NCBI GenBank assembly: GCA_034659015.1
Contig: JAYEGL010000012.1
Coordinates: 124,001 to 188,000, forward strand
DNA length: 64,000 bases
Direction of reading: 5' to 3'
Origin: Maricaulis sp034659015
Lineage (GTDB): Bacteria > Pseudomonadota > Alphaproteobacteria > Caulobacterales > Maricaulaceae
Under the pieces are notes generated by a model, which had not been told where the DNA came from, searched no databases, and saw only the letters and a list, made by a program, of their open reading frames with translations. Positions 34,371 to 43,348 of the stretch are shown here, piece after piece (the stretch's first letter is position 1; each line of letters starts with the position of its first letter). The translations under genes were made by a program, and so were the position numbers.

Positions 34371-34542
34371 GGCACTTCACTCCCTGCATCCAGCTACCCC
34401 CCCGGATGCACGCCGGCGGCCGTCCGGATGCAGGCCGCGCTGCGGCAGACCGCGGGAGAGTGCCGACGAGCGTCCGTCGCGCTGCTTGCTGGACCCGGCC
34501 GCCCGTGCCAGCGTGACCGCGAACGCCAAGGGGGAGGAAACC

Positions 34543-35103
34543 ATGGCACTTGTCCACTGGCTGGCCGCGGCAGGCCTGGCCGTCATTCCCGCATCCGGCG
34601 CCGTCGCCCAGCCCGCCCCGCCGCCGGGCTGCGTCGAGGATGTTCACGACGATTTCGACTTCTGGCTGGGCGAATGGAATGTCTACGCCCCCGATGGCGG
34701 CCCCTATCAGGGGCACAATTCGATCACGAAATCCCAGGGCGGCTGCCTGATCACCGAGCGCTGGCAGGGCGCGCAGGGCTCGACCGGGGAAAGCCTCAAC
34801 GCCTGGGACCCGCTCGCCGGCGCCTGGCGCCAGGTCTGGGTCAGCCGCGGCGCCTTCATCGACTATACCGGCGGGCTGGACGACAGCGGTGCGATGGTGC
34901 TGGAGGGGGAGATCTTCTATCCCGGCCGCGGCACCCGCGCGCCCTTCCGCGGCACCTGGACGCTGCAGGACGACGGCACGGTGCGCCAGCATTTCCAGCA
35001 ACAGGGCGAGGACGGCGCGTGGTCCGACTGGTTCGTCGGCATCTATGTCCGCGAGGACGAAGACCCGCGGGCGGACGAGGCGGAAGCCGCGCGGGCGGGT
35101 TAG
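34543..35103 (+). CDS. Exported protein with DUF1579-like domain
   Basis: The 186-residue product starts at the ATG after GGGGGAGG; a longer frame of 244 residues lacks a site and signal. Residues 1-24 are a signal peptide (SGAVAQPAP). The mature part contains DFDFWLGEWNVY, a hallmark of small beta-barrel DUF1579-like proteins of unknown role, plus ERWQGAQGSTGESLN and TVRQHFQQQGEDG. Lipid or haem-like ligand binding has been suggested for related folds, but nothing here identifies one. Divergent from the AraC regulator. Confidence 0.7.
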   Translation: MALVHWLAAAGLAVIPASGAVAQPAPPPGCVEDVHDDFDFWLGEWNVYAPDGGPYQGHNSITKSQGGCLITERWQGAQGSTGESLNAWDPLAGAWRQVWVSRGAFIDYTGGLDDSGAMVLEGEIFYPGRGTRAPFRGTWTLQDDGTVRQHFQQQGEDGAWSDWFVGIYVREDEDPRADEAEAARAG

Positions 35104-35120
35104 GTCTCCAGAACAACAAT

Positions 35121-35286
35121 TGTCATCCCGGATGGATGCCCGGCCTTGGGCCGGGCGGAAGTCCGGGACCCATAATCCCGGTGTTTGCTAGCAAGGCGCC
35201 GCTGTCGAGCCCGCTTTCGGCCCACAGAGAGCGTATAGGTCCCGGCCCTGCGGCCCGCCTATGCGGGCCATCCGGCCGGGATGACA
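35121..35286. repeat. Dispersed palindromic repeat family B, copy 2
   Basis: 166 bp with termini TGTCATCCCGG and CCGGGATGACA. It matches copy 1 (22122-22286) at both ends and at GTCCGGGACCCATAATCCCG. It lies between convergent genes and likely forms a long hairpin. Confidence 0.82.
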
Positions 35287-35300
35287 GTGTGTAGAGGTTC

Positions 35301-35873
35301 CTACCGCCCCCAGCGATAGCCGATGCGGATGCCGGCATTGTCCAGCGCCTGGTTGCGGCCGGAGGCCAGGATCTGGCCGTGGGAGATATGCTCGTAATAG
35401 GCGCCGACCGACCAGTTCTCGTTGAGGTCGTAGTCGAGCCCCAGCGCATTGTGGAACAGGATCTCGTTGCCCATCAGCGCCCGCGTGGTGGCCAGGCGGA
35501 TGCGCGTCGGATCGGAAGGCGGGGAATTGGGATCGATGTCCTCGACCCCGTCATTATAGCTCAACCCCGTGCGGAACTCGAAATTCCAGTCCGGCGCGAA
35601 CTCCCAGTTCCAGGCCAGACCCGTCGCGCCGAAATTGGTCAGCCCGTTCGTGTTGAAGGAGCCGTAGAGATAGGGGCGCGGCGACCAGATGACGTCGAGA
35701 AAGTCCGGCGAGGCGAACAGCGCGTCCACCGTCACATTGGGGCCGTCCTCGACATGATCGGCCAGATCGTGCGCGGCGATCCCGAGCCGGATTTCCAGAC
35801 CCCGTTCATCGTCCGCGATGGCCGGCGCGGCCAGGCATGCGGCCGCCAGCGCGGCAACTCCCAAACACCTCAT
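35301..35873 (-). CDS. Acyloxyacyl hydrolase (PagL-like lipid A 3-O-deacylase)
   Basis: The 190-residue precursor has a signal peptide (1-20) and alternating beta-strand character ending GIRIGYRWGR, typical of a small outer-membrane barrel. The YEHISHGQI motif supplies the His and Ser of the PagL catalytic triad (consensus H-x-S), followed by the NAGIRIGY strand. It probably removes a 3-O-linked acyl chain from lipid A in the outer leaflet. It lies 53 bases downstream of serC on the same strand, probably incidental. Confidence 0.82.
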   Translation of the reverse strand: MRCLGVAALAAACLAAPAIADDERGLEIRLGIAAHDLADHVEDGPNVTVDALFASPDFLDVIWSPRPYLYGSFNTNGLTNFGATGLAWNWEFAPDWNFEFRTGLSYNDGVEDIDPNSPPSDPTRIRLATTRALMGNEILFHNALGLDYDLNENWSVGAYYEHISHGQILASGRNQALDNAGIRIGYRWGR

Positions 35874-35926
35874 CGAACTCCCCCTCCCTCACCGGGTCTT
35901 TATCCCGACCAGCGATACAGCGCCGC

Positions 35927-37132
35927 TCAGAGCGCGTCCAGCGCTTCGCGATAGGCCCAGTCGAGCCAGGGGCCGAGCGCTTCGAGATCGTCGGCTTCCA
36001 CCGTCGGACCGCACCACACGCGCAGGCCCGGCACGGACGCGCGGTGCATGTTGACATCCAGCGCCGCATTCTCGCGTTCCAGGAGCGTGGTGATCGACTT
36101 GGTCAGCGCCCACTGCTTTTCCGTGTCCATCGCCTGGACCTCGGGCGCGGCGAATTTCAGCGCCACCGAGATCGGCGAGCGCGCGGCTTCGTCCTCGCAC
36201 AGATAGGCGGCCCAGTCCGACGGTTTCACCCAGGCGTCCAGCGCGGCGAAATTCGCCTTGCTGCGTTTGATGAGTTCCGGCAGCCCGCCGATGCGCGAGG
36301 CCCATTTCAGCGCGGCAAGATAGTCCTCGACGGCCATCAGGGAGGGCGTGTTCAGCGTCGAACCCTCATAGACGGCCATATTGGCCTTGCCGTCCTTGTG
36401 CAGCTGGAAGATCGCCGGGATCGGCCAGTCCGGCTTGTAGCTGTTGAGCCGTTCGATGGCGCGCGGCCCCATGATCAGCATGCCGTGCTGGGCCTCGCCG
36501 CCCATGCATTTCTGCCAGGAGAAGGTGAGCACGTCGATCTTCGACCAGTCGATATCGACGGCGAAGGCGGCAGAGGTGGCGTCGCACAGGGTCAGCCCCT
36601 CGCGGTCGGCATCGATCCAGTCATAGTCCGGAATGCACACGCCGGCCGCCGTGCCGTTGAGGGTGAAGACCGCATCGCGCTGGCCGTCGTATTTGGACAA
36701 GTCGGGCAGCACGCCGGCCGGGGTCTGGAAGGTGCGCAGGTCCTTGAGCTTCAGCTCGTCGCGGGCGTCGGTCGTCCACTTGTTGCCGAACACGTCCCAG
36801 GAGAAGACGTCGGTGCCGCGCTGACCCAGCAGACACCACATCGCCGCTTCCATGGCGCCGGTATCGGAACCGGGCATCAGGGCGACGTGATAATCGTCCG
36901 GGACCTGCAGCAGGGCGTGGGTGCGTTCCAGCGATTCCTTGATCCGCTGCACGGCCGTGCCGGCGCGGTGGGTACGCGAGAGCGGCGCATCGGCGAGCGC
37001 CTCCCAGCTCCATCCCGGATGCTTCTTCACCGGTCCGCAGGAAAAGCGCGGATCGGCGGGACGCAGCATCGGCTTGGGATTGGCGGTCTTGCCTTGGGCA
37101 TTCTCGGGGGCGGTCATCGTGTCGTCGGCCAC
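35927..37132 (-). CDS. serC: Phosphoserine aminotransferase
   Basis: The 401-residue enzyme converts 3-phosphohydroxypyruvate and glutamate to phosphoserine. Recognisable blocks include RFSCGPVKKHPGW, HRAGTAVQRIKE, PGSDTGAMEAAMWCLLG, and LTFSWQKCMGGEAQHG with the PLP lysine. This is the SerC subtype found in alphaproteobacteria. A GTG start with AGGAG 6 bases upstream is preferred; the ATG five codons later is the alternative. serA, which commonly follows serC, is absent from this window. Confidence 0.93.
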   Translation of the reverse strand: MADDTMTAPENAQGKTANPKPMLRPADPRFSCGPVKKHPGWSWEALADAPLSRTHRAGTAVQRIKESLERTHALLQVPDDYHVALMPGSDTGAMEAAMWCLLGQRGTDVFSWDVFGNKWTTDARDELKLKDLRTFQTPAGVLPDLSKYDGQRDAVFTLNGTAAGVCIPDYDWIDADREGLTLCDATSAAFAVDIDWSKIDVLTFSWQKCMGGEAQHGMLIMGPRAIERLNSYKPDWPIPAIFQLHKDGKANMAVYEGSTLNTPSLMAVEDYLAALKWASRIGGLPELIKRSKANFAALDAWVKPSDWAAYLCEDEAARSPISVALKFAAPEVQAMDTEKQWALTKSITTLLERENAALDVNMHRASVPGLRVWCGPTVEADDLEALGPWLDWAYREALDAL

Positions 37133-37218
37133 GGGGCTCTCCTGGCAGCGGTAACAAGGTGTATTCGCGACGGGCTGCACGTTGACGCCCTCTTCGAGCC
37201 GGGGCAAGAGGCTAGGCC

Positions 37219-38352
37219 ATGATCCCGTCCCAGCGTGACCTTTTCGACATTCCGCGCGATCGCGTCTACCTCAACACCGCCTATATGGGGCCGATGCCGA
37301 AAAGCGCCGTCGCCGCAGGGCAGGCGAGCTATGCCGCCAAGGGCCGGCCCTGGGACTATTCCGCCAGAGAGTTCTTCGACCTGCCCGACACGCTGCGCGA
37401 ACGGGCGGCGCAGGTCTTCGGCGCCACGGCCGGCGATATCGCCATCGTGCCCTCGGTGTCCTACGGGCTGGGCACGGCGGCGCGCAATCTGGCCCCGCAA
37501 AAGCGCTCGGAAATCCTGGTGCTGGACGGGCAGTTTCCCTCCAATGTCTATGTCTGGCGCGATCTGGCCGAACAGTATGGCGCCCGCGTCGTCACGGTGA
37601 AACGGCAGGCCGGCGAAGGCTGGACGGCGGCCGTGATCCGCGCCATCGGCCCGGCCACCGCGATCGTTGCCTGCCCCCATGTCCACTGGGTAGATGGCGG
37701 CCAGCTCGACCTCGCCCACATCTCCGAAACGGCCCGGCGCCAGGGTGCGGCGCTGGTGCTCGACCTCACCCAGTCGCTCGGCGCCCTGCCCTTCGACATG
37801 GCGGCGATCCAGCCCGACTTCGCCGTTGCGGCGGGCTATAAATGGCTGCTCGGCCCCTATGCGCTGGGCGTGCTCTATGTCGCCCCGCACCAGCAGGCCG
37901 AGGGCGAGCCCCTGGAGCACAACTGGATCGCCCGCGAAGGCGCCGAGAATTTCGCCCGGCTGATCGACTATACGGATGCTTACGGCCCCGGCGCGAAACG
38001 CTTCGACATGGGCGAGCGCTCGGCGATGCAACTCGTGCCCGCTGCCATCGACAGTATGGAGCGCATTCTCGACTGGGGCGTGGACAACATCGCGCAGACC
38101 CTGGCCGCACGCACCGCCGCCATCGCCGAGGCCACGGCGCCGCTGGGCCTGGCCGACGACATGCCCGAGCGCGCGCCGCACTATCTCACCCTCGGCCTGC
38201 CGGAGGGGGCGCCCGGCGACCTTCCGGCCCGGCTCGCCGCGCGCAACATCCACATCTCCCAGCGCGGCGACCGCCTGCGCATCACGCCGCACCTGTTCAA
38301 CGACGACGCCGACATCACCGCCTTCGCCGACGGGCTGAGGGCCGTGCTGTGA
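37219..38352 (+). CDS. Class V aminotransferase-fold PLP enzyme
   Basis: The 377-residue product resembles kynureninase/cysteine-desulfurase-like proteins. It has YLNTAYMGPMP at the N-terminus, HVHWVDGGQLDL, DLTQSLGALPFD with the PLP-binding Asp, and AAGYKWLLGPYALG with the lysine. It lacks a SufS-type active-site Cys loop, so desulfurase activity is not indicated. Divergent from serC with an 86-bp gap. Substrate unknown. Confidence 0.85.
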   Translation: MIPSQRDLFDIPRDRVYLNTAYMGPMPKSAVAAGQASYAAKGRPWDYSAREFFDLPDTLRERAAQVFGATAGDIAIVPSVSYGLGTAARNLAPQKRSEILVLDGQFPSNVYVWRDLAEQYGARVVTVKRQAGEGWTAAVIRAIGPATAIVACPHVHWVDGGQLDLAHISETARRQGAALVLDLTQSLGALPFDMAAIQPDFAVAAGYKWLLGPYALGVLYVAPHQQAEGEPLEHNWIAREGAENFARLIDYTDAYGPGAKRFDMGERSAMQLVPAAIDSMERILDWGVDNIAQTLAARTAAIAEATAPLGLADDMPERAPHYLTLGLPEGAPGDLPARLAARNIHISQRGDRLRITPHLFNDDADITAFADGLRAVL

Positions 38353-38367
38353 AGATTGCAGACGGTA

Positions 38368-38527
38368 TCCAGGCTTCCCCTGCGAAGCGGGGGAAGTGCC
38401 GACCCCGGCCCAGGGCCGGGGAAGGCGATGGGGGTGAGTCATGCGCGCTGACGCGCTCCGCGGCGCTTCGCGCCGCCCCCTCAGTCCGCTGCGCGGACAG
38501 CTCCCCCGCAAGCGGGGCGAGCCCTTG
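38368..38527. repeat. Dispersed repeat family C, copy 2
   Basis: Near-identical reverse complement of the unit at 30358-30521, with ends AGGCTTCCCCTGCGAAGC and GCAAGCGGGGCGAGCCC. It fills the gap between the PLP enzyme and the EamA transporter. An apparent upstream start for the transporter lies within it and should be ignored. Confidence 0.85.
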
Positions 38528-38539
38528 GGGTGGTCCCGC

Positions 38540-39457
38540 ATGAAACCCGCCCATCACCCCCACCTTCCCAGCGTGAGGGACTGGGCGGCGCTCCTGCTGC
38601 TCACCGTGCTGTGGGGCTCGGCCTTCGCCTTCATCAAGCATGGCGTCCAGACCCTGCCGCCCGCGGCGCTGATCCTGGTGCGCATCGGACTGGCGGCCCT
38701 CCTGCTGACCGGCTGGGCCCTGCTGCGCGGGCACCGTCTGCCGCCCTTGAACGACAGGCGATGGCTGTGGTTCGCCGGACTGGGCTTTTTCGGGAACACC
38801 CTGCCCTTCTTCCTGGTCTCCTGGGGCCAGCAGCATATCGACAGCGCCCTGGCGGGCATCCTGGTCGCCACCATGCCGCTGGCGACCATCGCCATGGCGC
38901 ACGTCTTCGTGCCGGGCGAACATCTCACCCTGCGCCGGCTGGCCGGCGTCGTCACCGGTTTTACCGGCGTTGTCCTGCTGCTCGGACCGGCCGCCCTGGC
39001 CGATCTGGGCGGCACGGATGTCTGGGCCCAGCTCGGCGTCGTGGCCGCGGCGGTCTGCTATGGCATCAACGCCATCCTGGCACGGCTGATCCCGTCGACA
39101 TCGCCGTCGGTGTCCGGCGCGGGCATGCTGATCTGCGGCGCCCTCTTCGCCCTGCCCCTGGGCCTTGCCAGCCTGGCCGGCACGACCGGCATCGAACCGA
39201 CCGCCTGGCTGGCCGTGATCTGGCTGGCAGCCGGGCCGACGGCTCTCGCCTCGGTCGTCCTGATGCAGGTGGCCGGCACGGCGGGACCGAACTTCCTCGC
39301 CATTGCGAATTATCTCACGCCGATCGCCGCCATGATCACCGGCCTCATCATCGGCGAGACGATCGGCTGGAATGCCGTCGCCGCCCTGGCGGTGATCCTG
39401 ACCGGTGTGTGGCTGGCACGGAAACGAAAGGGGAAACGACCGGGGACAGACACGTAA
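38540..39457 (+). CDS. EamA/DMT family transporter
   Basis: The 305-residue protein has ten hydrophobic helices in two EamA repeats. The first repeat has WGSAFAFIKHG and LVRIGLAALLL; the second starts near VVAAAVCYGINAILAR. Members export metabolites or amino acids; the substrate is unknown. The start follows a repeat element and has a weak GGGG site. The C-terminal KGKRPGTDT lies inside a palindromic repeat that supplies the stop codon, suggesting the repeat trimmed or extended the tail. Confidence 0.88.
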   Translation: MKPAHHPHLPSVRDWAALLLLTVLWGSAFAFIKHGVQTLPPAALILVRIGLAALLLTGWALLRGHRLPPLNDRRWLWFAGLGFFGNTLPFFLVSWGQQHIDSALAGILVATMPLATIAMAHVFVPGEHLTLRRLAGVVTGFTGVVLLLGPAALADLGGTDVWAQLGVVAAAVCYGINAILARLIPSTSPSVSGAGMLICGALFALPLGLASLAGTTGIEPTAWLAVIWLAAGPTALASVVLMQVAGTAGPNFLAIANYLTPIAAMITGLIIGETIGWNAVAALAVILTGVWLARKRKGKRPGTDT

Positions 39458-39530
39458 GCACAAACGACCGGGGACAGACACGTAAGCACGCTTACGTGTC
39501 TGTCCCCGTCGATCCTGTCCCCGTCGATCA
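39434..39530. repeat. REP-like tandem and inverted repeat
   Basis: A 28-base unit (AAACGACCGGGGACAGACAC and eight more bases) occurs twice in tandem at 39434-39461 and 39462-39489. A 19-bp perfect complement of its end follows at 39490-39508, giving a near-loopless hairpin. A 15-base unit (TGTCCCCGTCGATC plus one) is then repeated twice. It lies between convergent genes and overlaps the 3' end of the EamA gene and the stop of thiD. Confidence 0.85.
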
Positions 39531-40337
39531 GGGCCGCATCACCCACATATGGTCGACCGGGCCGTGGCCCGAACCGAAGCCGGGCGCGCGGCGGATGGCT
39601 TCGTGCAGATAGTCGCCCGCCTTGCGGACCGCGTCGGGAAGGGGCTCGCCCTGGGCCATGCGCGCGGCAATGGCCGAGGCCAGCGTGCACCCCGTGCCGT
39701 GGGTGTGCTTGGTGCGGATGCGCGGACGCTCCATCAGCTCCATGCCGCGCGTGGACACCAGAACGTCGGTAACGGCCTCACCGCCGAGATCGCCGCCCTT
39801 CACCAGCGCCGCCTTGGCGCCCATGGCGACGAGGGCTTCCGCGGCGGCGAGCTGTCCCTGCACGTCCTCGACGGGTTTTCCGGTCAGGCGGGCCGCTTCG
39901 GCGGCATTGGGCGTGACCAGCGCGGCCAGAGGCACAAGGCGCTCGCGGATCGCGGTCTCCGTGCCGTCATCGACCAGCCGGTCGCCGGAGGTGGCGACCA
40001 TGACCGGGTCGAGCACAAGCGGCAAGGCAGGGTCGGCGGCTTCCAGCGCCGCCGCCACGATCTCGACGATCTCCACCGTGGCCAGCATGCCGGTCTTCAC
40101 CACATCGGCGCCGATATCGTCGAGCACGGCGCGGATCTGGCCTTCGACAATGGCGTCGGGCACGGGGTGGATGGCACTGACGCCCAGCGTGTTCTGCACG
40201 GTGATCGCGGTGATCGCCGTGGCAGCATAGCCGCCCATCGCCGAGATCGCTTTGATGTCGGCCTGGATGCCGGCACCGCCGCCACTGTCCGAGCCGGCGA
40301 TGACCAGCACGCGTCCGGCCGGTTCAGCCTGTTCCAT
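39528..40337 (-). CDS. thiD: Bifunctional hydroxymethylpyrimidine kinase/phosphomethylpyrimidine kinase
   Basis: The 269-residue ribokinase-fold enzyme phosphorylates HMP and HMP-P for thiamine synthesis. Signatures are IAGSDSGGGAGIQADIKAIS, TAITVQNTLGV, DPVMVATSGD, and HTHGTGCTLASAIAA with the catalytic Asp region replaced as usual for ThiD. An in-frame ATG 7 codons upstream is possible; the chosen ATG has GGGAAAG before it. No THI element is visible upstream, unlike thiC. It may be cotranscribed with the two envelope genes upstream. Confidence 0.95.
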   Translation of the reverse strand: MEQAEPAGRVLVIAGSDSGGGAGIQADIKAISAMGGYAATAITAITVQNTLGVSAIHPVPDAIVEGQIRAVLDDIGADVVKTGMLATVEIVEIVAAALEAADPALPLVLDPVMVATSGDRLVDDGTETAIRERLVPLAALVTPNAAEAARLTGKPVEDVQGQLAAAEALVAMGAKAALVKGGDLGGEAVTDVLVSTRGMELMERPRIRTKHTHGTGCTLASAIAARMAQGEPLPDAVRKAGDYLHEAIRRAPGFGSGHGPVDHMWVMRP

Positions 40338-40367
40338 ATCGCTTTCCCGTTCGTCCATCCGCTTGCG

Positions 40368-41339
40368 TCAGCGTTGTTGCAGTTCTCGCAGACGGGCCCG
40401 TGCACGGGCCGCTTCGGCATCGCTGATCGCAAAGGATGCCGCCTGCGAATACAGCTCCCGCGCCGCCGCGTTCTCGCCCTGCTCCGCGCGCACTTCGGCG
40501 AGCGCGATCAGAGCGCGGAAATCGTCCGGCGCAAAAGCCAGCATCTGTTCGTAAATGATCGCCGCGGCATCCAGTTCCCCGGCGGCCGTCAGGCAGGCGG
40601 CATGGCGGTGCAGGCTGTCATCGTCCCAGGGATTCTCCGCCACGGCCGCAGCTTCCTCGGCGCAATCGCCGCCGGCATTCGCGGCGGCAGCCGTCTCGCT
40701 GGCGCCGCTCTCGTCCGCTGCGGTCTCCGAACGGCTTTCAGTGGCAGCCGTCCCGGCTTCCTGCTCTCCAGCCTGCGATTGCCCCGTTTCGCCGCCGTCC
40801 GGTGCGGTGTCCTGACCCGCGCTCTGCCGGGACGGAGCTTCCCTTTCGTGCGGATCCGCGCCGGTGTCCGGTCCCGCCCCGGACGGGCGGCCCGTATCGG
40901 ACGCACCAGCCTCCCGGGGCTCCTGGACAGAGGCGCGATCCGGCGAACCGGCCCGGGCCAGCGTCACGGCCTCGCCGAGATCCAGCGTCACCAGCACGCC
41001 GCCGCGCCGGACCTCGGCGTGCGCATCCTGCCATCCGCCATGCCCCTGCAGGCGAACCGTGACGGCGCCGTCGCTGCCGGCGCTCACCCGGATGGCGTCG
41101 ACCAGGCTGCGATCGCTCGGCGAAATGAGACGGTCGGCGGAACTCACGCCACCGATCCGCAGGTCGAGCGCCGCCCCGTCGGACTCGACATCGACCGTCG
41201 CCGGCTGTGCGTCGAAGGCCAGCCAGATGCGTCCCGTCGTGCCGTCGGTTTCGGCGATCACGTCTCGCAGCTCCGCCGCGGCCGGCCCGGCGGACAGGCC
41301 CAGAATGGCGGCGGTCGAAATCAGCAGTGCATGGCGCAT
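40368..41339 (-). CDS. Exported TPR-containing protein with AMIN-like N-terminal region
   Basis: The 323-residue product has a signal peptide (about 1-22, AGPAAAE). A beta-rich domain of about 100 residues follows (ELRDVIAE to VLVTLDLG) that resembles AMIN domains of envelope proteins. A low-complexity linker rich in E, A, S, G and Q comes next, then C-terminal TPR-like helices (AIIYEQMLAFAPDDFRALIA and ELYSQAASFAI). Likely periplasmic scaffolding, possibly linked to peptidoglycan. Function unknown. Lies 30 bases upstream of thiD. Confidence 0.65.
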   Translation of the reverse strand: MRHALLISTAAILGLSAGPAAAELRDVIAETDGTTGRIWLAFDAQPATVDVESDGAALDLRIGGVSSADRLISPSDRSLVDAIRVSAGSDGAVTVRLQGHGGWQDAHAEVRRGGVLVTLDLGEAVTLARAGSPDRASVQEPREAGASDTGRPSGAGPDTGADPHEREAPSRQSAGQDTAPDGGETGQSQAGEQEAGTAATESRSETAADESGASETAAAANAGGDCAEEAAAVAENPWDDDSLHRHAACLTAAGELDAAAIIYEQMLAFAPDDFRALIALAEVRAEQGENAAARELYSQAASFAISDAEAARARARLRELQQR

Positions 41340-41421
41340 GAAAACCGTCCTGACCCTGTCATTGCAACATCGGCATTGCGACGTCGGCATTGCGACATCA
41401 TTCCACCCGGCGGCGGGCGGG

Positions 41422-42303
41422 TCAGCCCATGCCGGGTTCGCGCGCGGCCGTGACGGAAGCGGCGGGCGCGGCGTTGCAGGCATCATAGCCCAGCGCCCCG
41501 ATCAGCGTGCCGTCGGCCTCGCGGACCGATTCATAGACATAACAGCCCTCGCCGAACTCGGGAAAGTCACCGCGCACGAATATCGGATCACCCTCGCCGT
41601 GCAGGGCGTCGGCCGCATCCAGCGGGCGCAGCGAATTCACCGCCTGCCCCGCCTCGCGCGTCGCGCATTCCCAGGTCTGCATCGCGTCGTCGACAATGCG
41701 CACGCCGGTCGCCCCGCCGCGCATGGTATAAGCCACGGAGACATGGGCCGGCTCGCCCCGGAATTCGGCCAGGCAGGCATCGATCGCCGGCAGATAGTCC
41801 ATCAGATAATTGGACCAGCGATCCTCGGGGGCCCGCTCGCGCGCGCAGCCGGCCATGGCCGTATCGCCGACGCGAAGCGCCGCGAAATGCGTGTGGCCCG
41901 CGCCCGGCGCCCGTTCGCAGGGCCCGGCCTGGAGCTGAAGCTCGACCGGCTCGCCGGATGCGGTCATGCCGTGGAACCGCCGGACACCGCCATCCAGATA
42001 GGGCATGGCGATTTCCAGATCCGCCTGGCCGGCCGGGCCGCCGTCGACCGCATAGTCCAGCGCCACGCGGGCACCGCCGCCATTATCCTCATAGGAGAGA
42101 CGTCCCGACCAGCCCTCGACACTGGCGAGCTGAAAGCCGAACGGCGTTGCCGTTGCCGCACCGGTGCGCGGGTGATCGAAGGCCGACGCGGCCGGCGCGG
42201 CCCCACCGCCAACGCCGGCATAGTCCGTTGTCGCGCAGCCGGTCAGGACCAGCCCTGCAGCCACCGCCAGCCCCGTCAGATATGATGTGGCGCCACGTCC
42301 CAT
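41422..42303 (-). CDS. Predicted lipoprotein, unknown function
   Basis: The 293-residue precursor has lipobox L-T-G-C at residues 20-23. The mature protein contains several Cys (GPCERAP, AGCARERAP, DACLAEF, WECATREA, GCYVYES, DACNAAP) that suggest disulfides in the periplasm or outer membrane. No known domain is recognised. GGGGG lies upstream of the chosen ATG; a start 8 codons earlier would disturb the signal peptide. Probable first gene of a run ending in thiD. Confidence 0.7.
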   Translation of the reverse strand: MGRGATSYLTGLAVAAGLVLTGCATTDYAGVGGGAAPAASAFDHPRTGAATATPFGFQLASVEGWSGRLSYEDNGGGARVALDYAVDGGPAGQADLEIAMPYLDGGVRRFHGMTASGEPVELQLQAGPCERAPGAGHTHFAALRVGDTAMAGCARERAPEDRWSNYLMDYLPAIDACLAEFRGEPAHVSVAYTMRGGATGVRIVDDAMQTWECATREAGQAVNSLRPLDAADALHGEGDPIFVRGDFPEFGEGCYVYESVREADGTLIGALGYDACNAAPAASVTAAREPGMG

Positions 42304-42360
42304 TGTGCAGTCCCCCTGCCCTGTCACACTGATCGGCCGGCACTATAACGGCCGCGCGGC

Positions 42361-43251
42361 TCAGACGACACCGTCAAAACGCGCGGCCAGATAGTCCACG
42401 AAGGCGCGGACCCGGTGGGTCATGTAGCGGTTGGACGGGAAGACCGCCCAGAGGATGCGGTGGTCCGGCTCCCAGTCGTTCAGCACGTCGATCACATCGC
42501 CGCGCGCCAGGGCATCCTCGGCGGCCCAGCGCGGCGAGCACGCGATACCGATGCCCGCGCGCGCCGCGGACACTGCCGCGACGGCACCGTTGAGGGAGAG
42601 CCGGCCATTGACGCGGACCTCCACCTCCTCCTCGCCGCGCAGGAATTTCAGCAATTGGGGGCTGGGCTTGTTGCGGTCGATGATCATGTCGTGGCGGGCC
42701 AGGTCGTCGGGATGCTCGGGCATGCCGCGGCGCGCCACATAATCCGGCGAGGCCACGCAGGCCATGCAGGCCGGCGCCAGGCGGCGTGCGATCAGGGCGC
42801 TGTCGGGAAGGTTGCCGATGCGCACGCCCACATCGTAGCCCTCATTCACCAGATCGACCATGCGGTCGACCATGGACAGGCGCACATCCACTTTCGGCCA
42901 TTCGGTCATGAAATCGGCAATGATCGGGATCAGCCGCCGCGCACCGAAATCGACCGGCGCCGTCACCCGCAACAGTCCGGCCGGCGCCGAGCGCGCCTCG
43001 GCGACGCCCTCCTCCAGCGCATCGTATTCGTCGAGCCAGGGCTGGACCCGGTCCAGCAGGGCCGCCCCCGCATCGGTCAGCCGGACCGAACGCGTCGTCC
43101 GCTCGAACAGGCGCGCCTGCAGGCGCTGTTCCAGAGCGGTGATCTGCTTGGAGGCCGCGCCCGGCGTCATCGCCTCGCGCTCGGCGGCCTTGGTGAAACT
43201 GCCCAGTTCGGCCACGGAGCAGAAAAGGCGCAGGGCATCGATCCGGTCCAT
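42361..43251 (-). CDS. LysR family transcriptional regulator
   Basis: The 296-residue protein has the N-terminal HTH (GSFTKAAEREAMTPGAASKQ) and a substrate-binding C-terminal domain. The sequence resembles the large CrgA/DhcR-like group that starts MDRIDALRLF. Divergent from a LigB-type dioxygenase with a 97-bp shared region, and probably its regulator. Confidence 0.92.
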   Translation of the reverse strand: MDRIDALRLFCSVAELGSFTKAAEREAMTPGAASKQITALEQRLQARLFERTTRSVRLTDAGAALLDRVQPWLDEYDALEEGVAEARSAPAGLLRVTAPVDFGARRLIPIIADFMTEWPKVDVRLSMVDRMVDLVNEGYDVGVRIGNLPDSALIARRLAPACMACVASPDYVARRGMPEHPDDLARHDMIIDRNKPSPQLLKFLRGEEEVEVRVNGRLSLNGAVAAVSAARAGIGIACSPRWAAEDALARGDVIDVLNDWEPDHRILWAVFPSNRYMTHRVRAFVDYLAARFDGVV

Positions 43252-43297
43252 TTGTTCCTCGCGAGAAAGAGAAAGCTTCGATCCGCCATACTTATCC

Positions 43298-43311
43298 TTT
43301 TCTGGAGAAAA
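43298..43311. promoter_or_regulatory. Palindrome in LysR/dioxygenase divergent region
   Basis: TTTTCT and AGAAAA form a perfect inverted repeat around GG, 38 bases before the dioxygenase start. Candidate operator of the divergent LysR protein, by position only. Confidence 0.35.
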
Positions 43312-43348
43312 TACCAGATTGGCATTGTCGTTTCACCGGGAGAGATCC

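Noticed and set aside
34369..34542. N-terminal extension of the DUF1579-like gene
   Set aside because: The extension is Arg/Pro-rich, and a strong GGGGGAGG site plus signal peptide support the internal ATG.
38441..38539. Upstream start giving a 338-residue EamA transporter
   Set aside because: The extra N-terminus is encoded by repeat family C and is Arg/Pro-rich; the ATG at 38540 fits the family.
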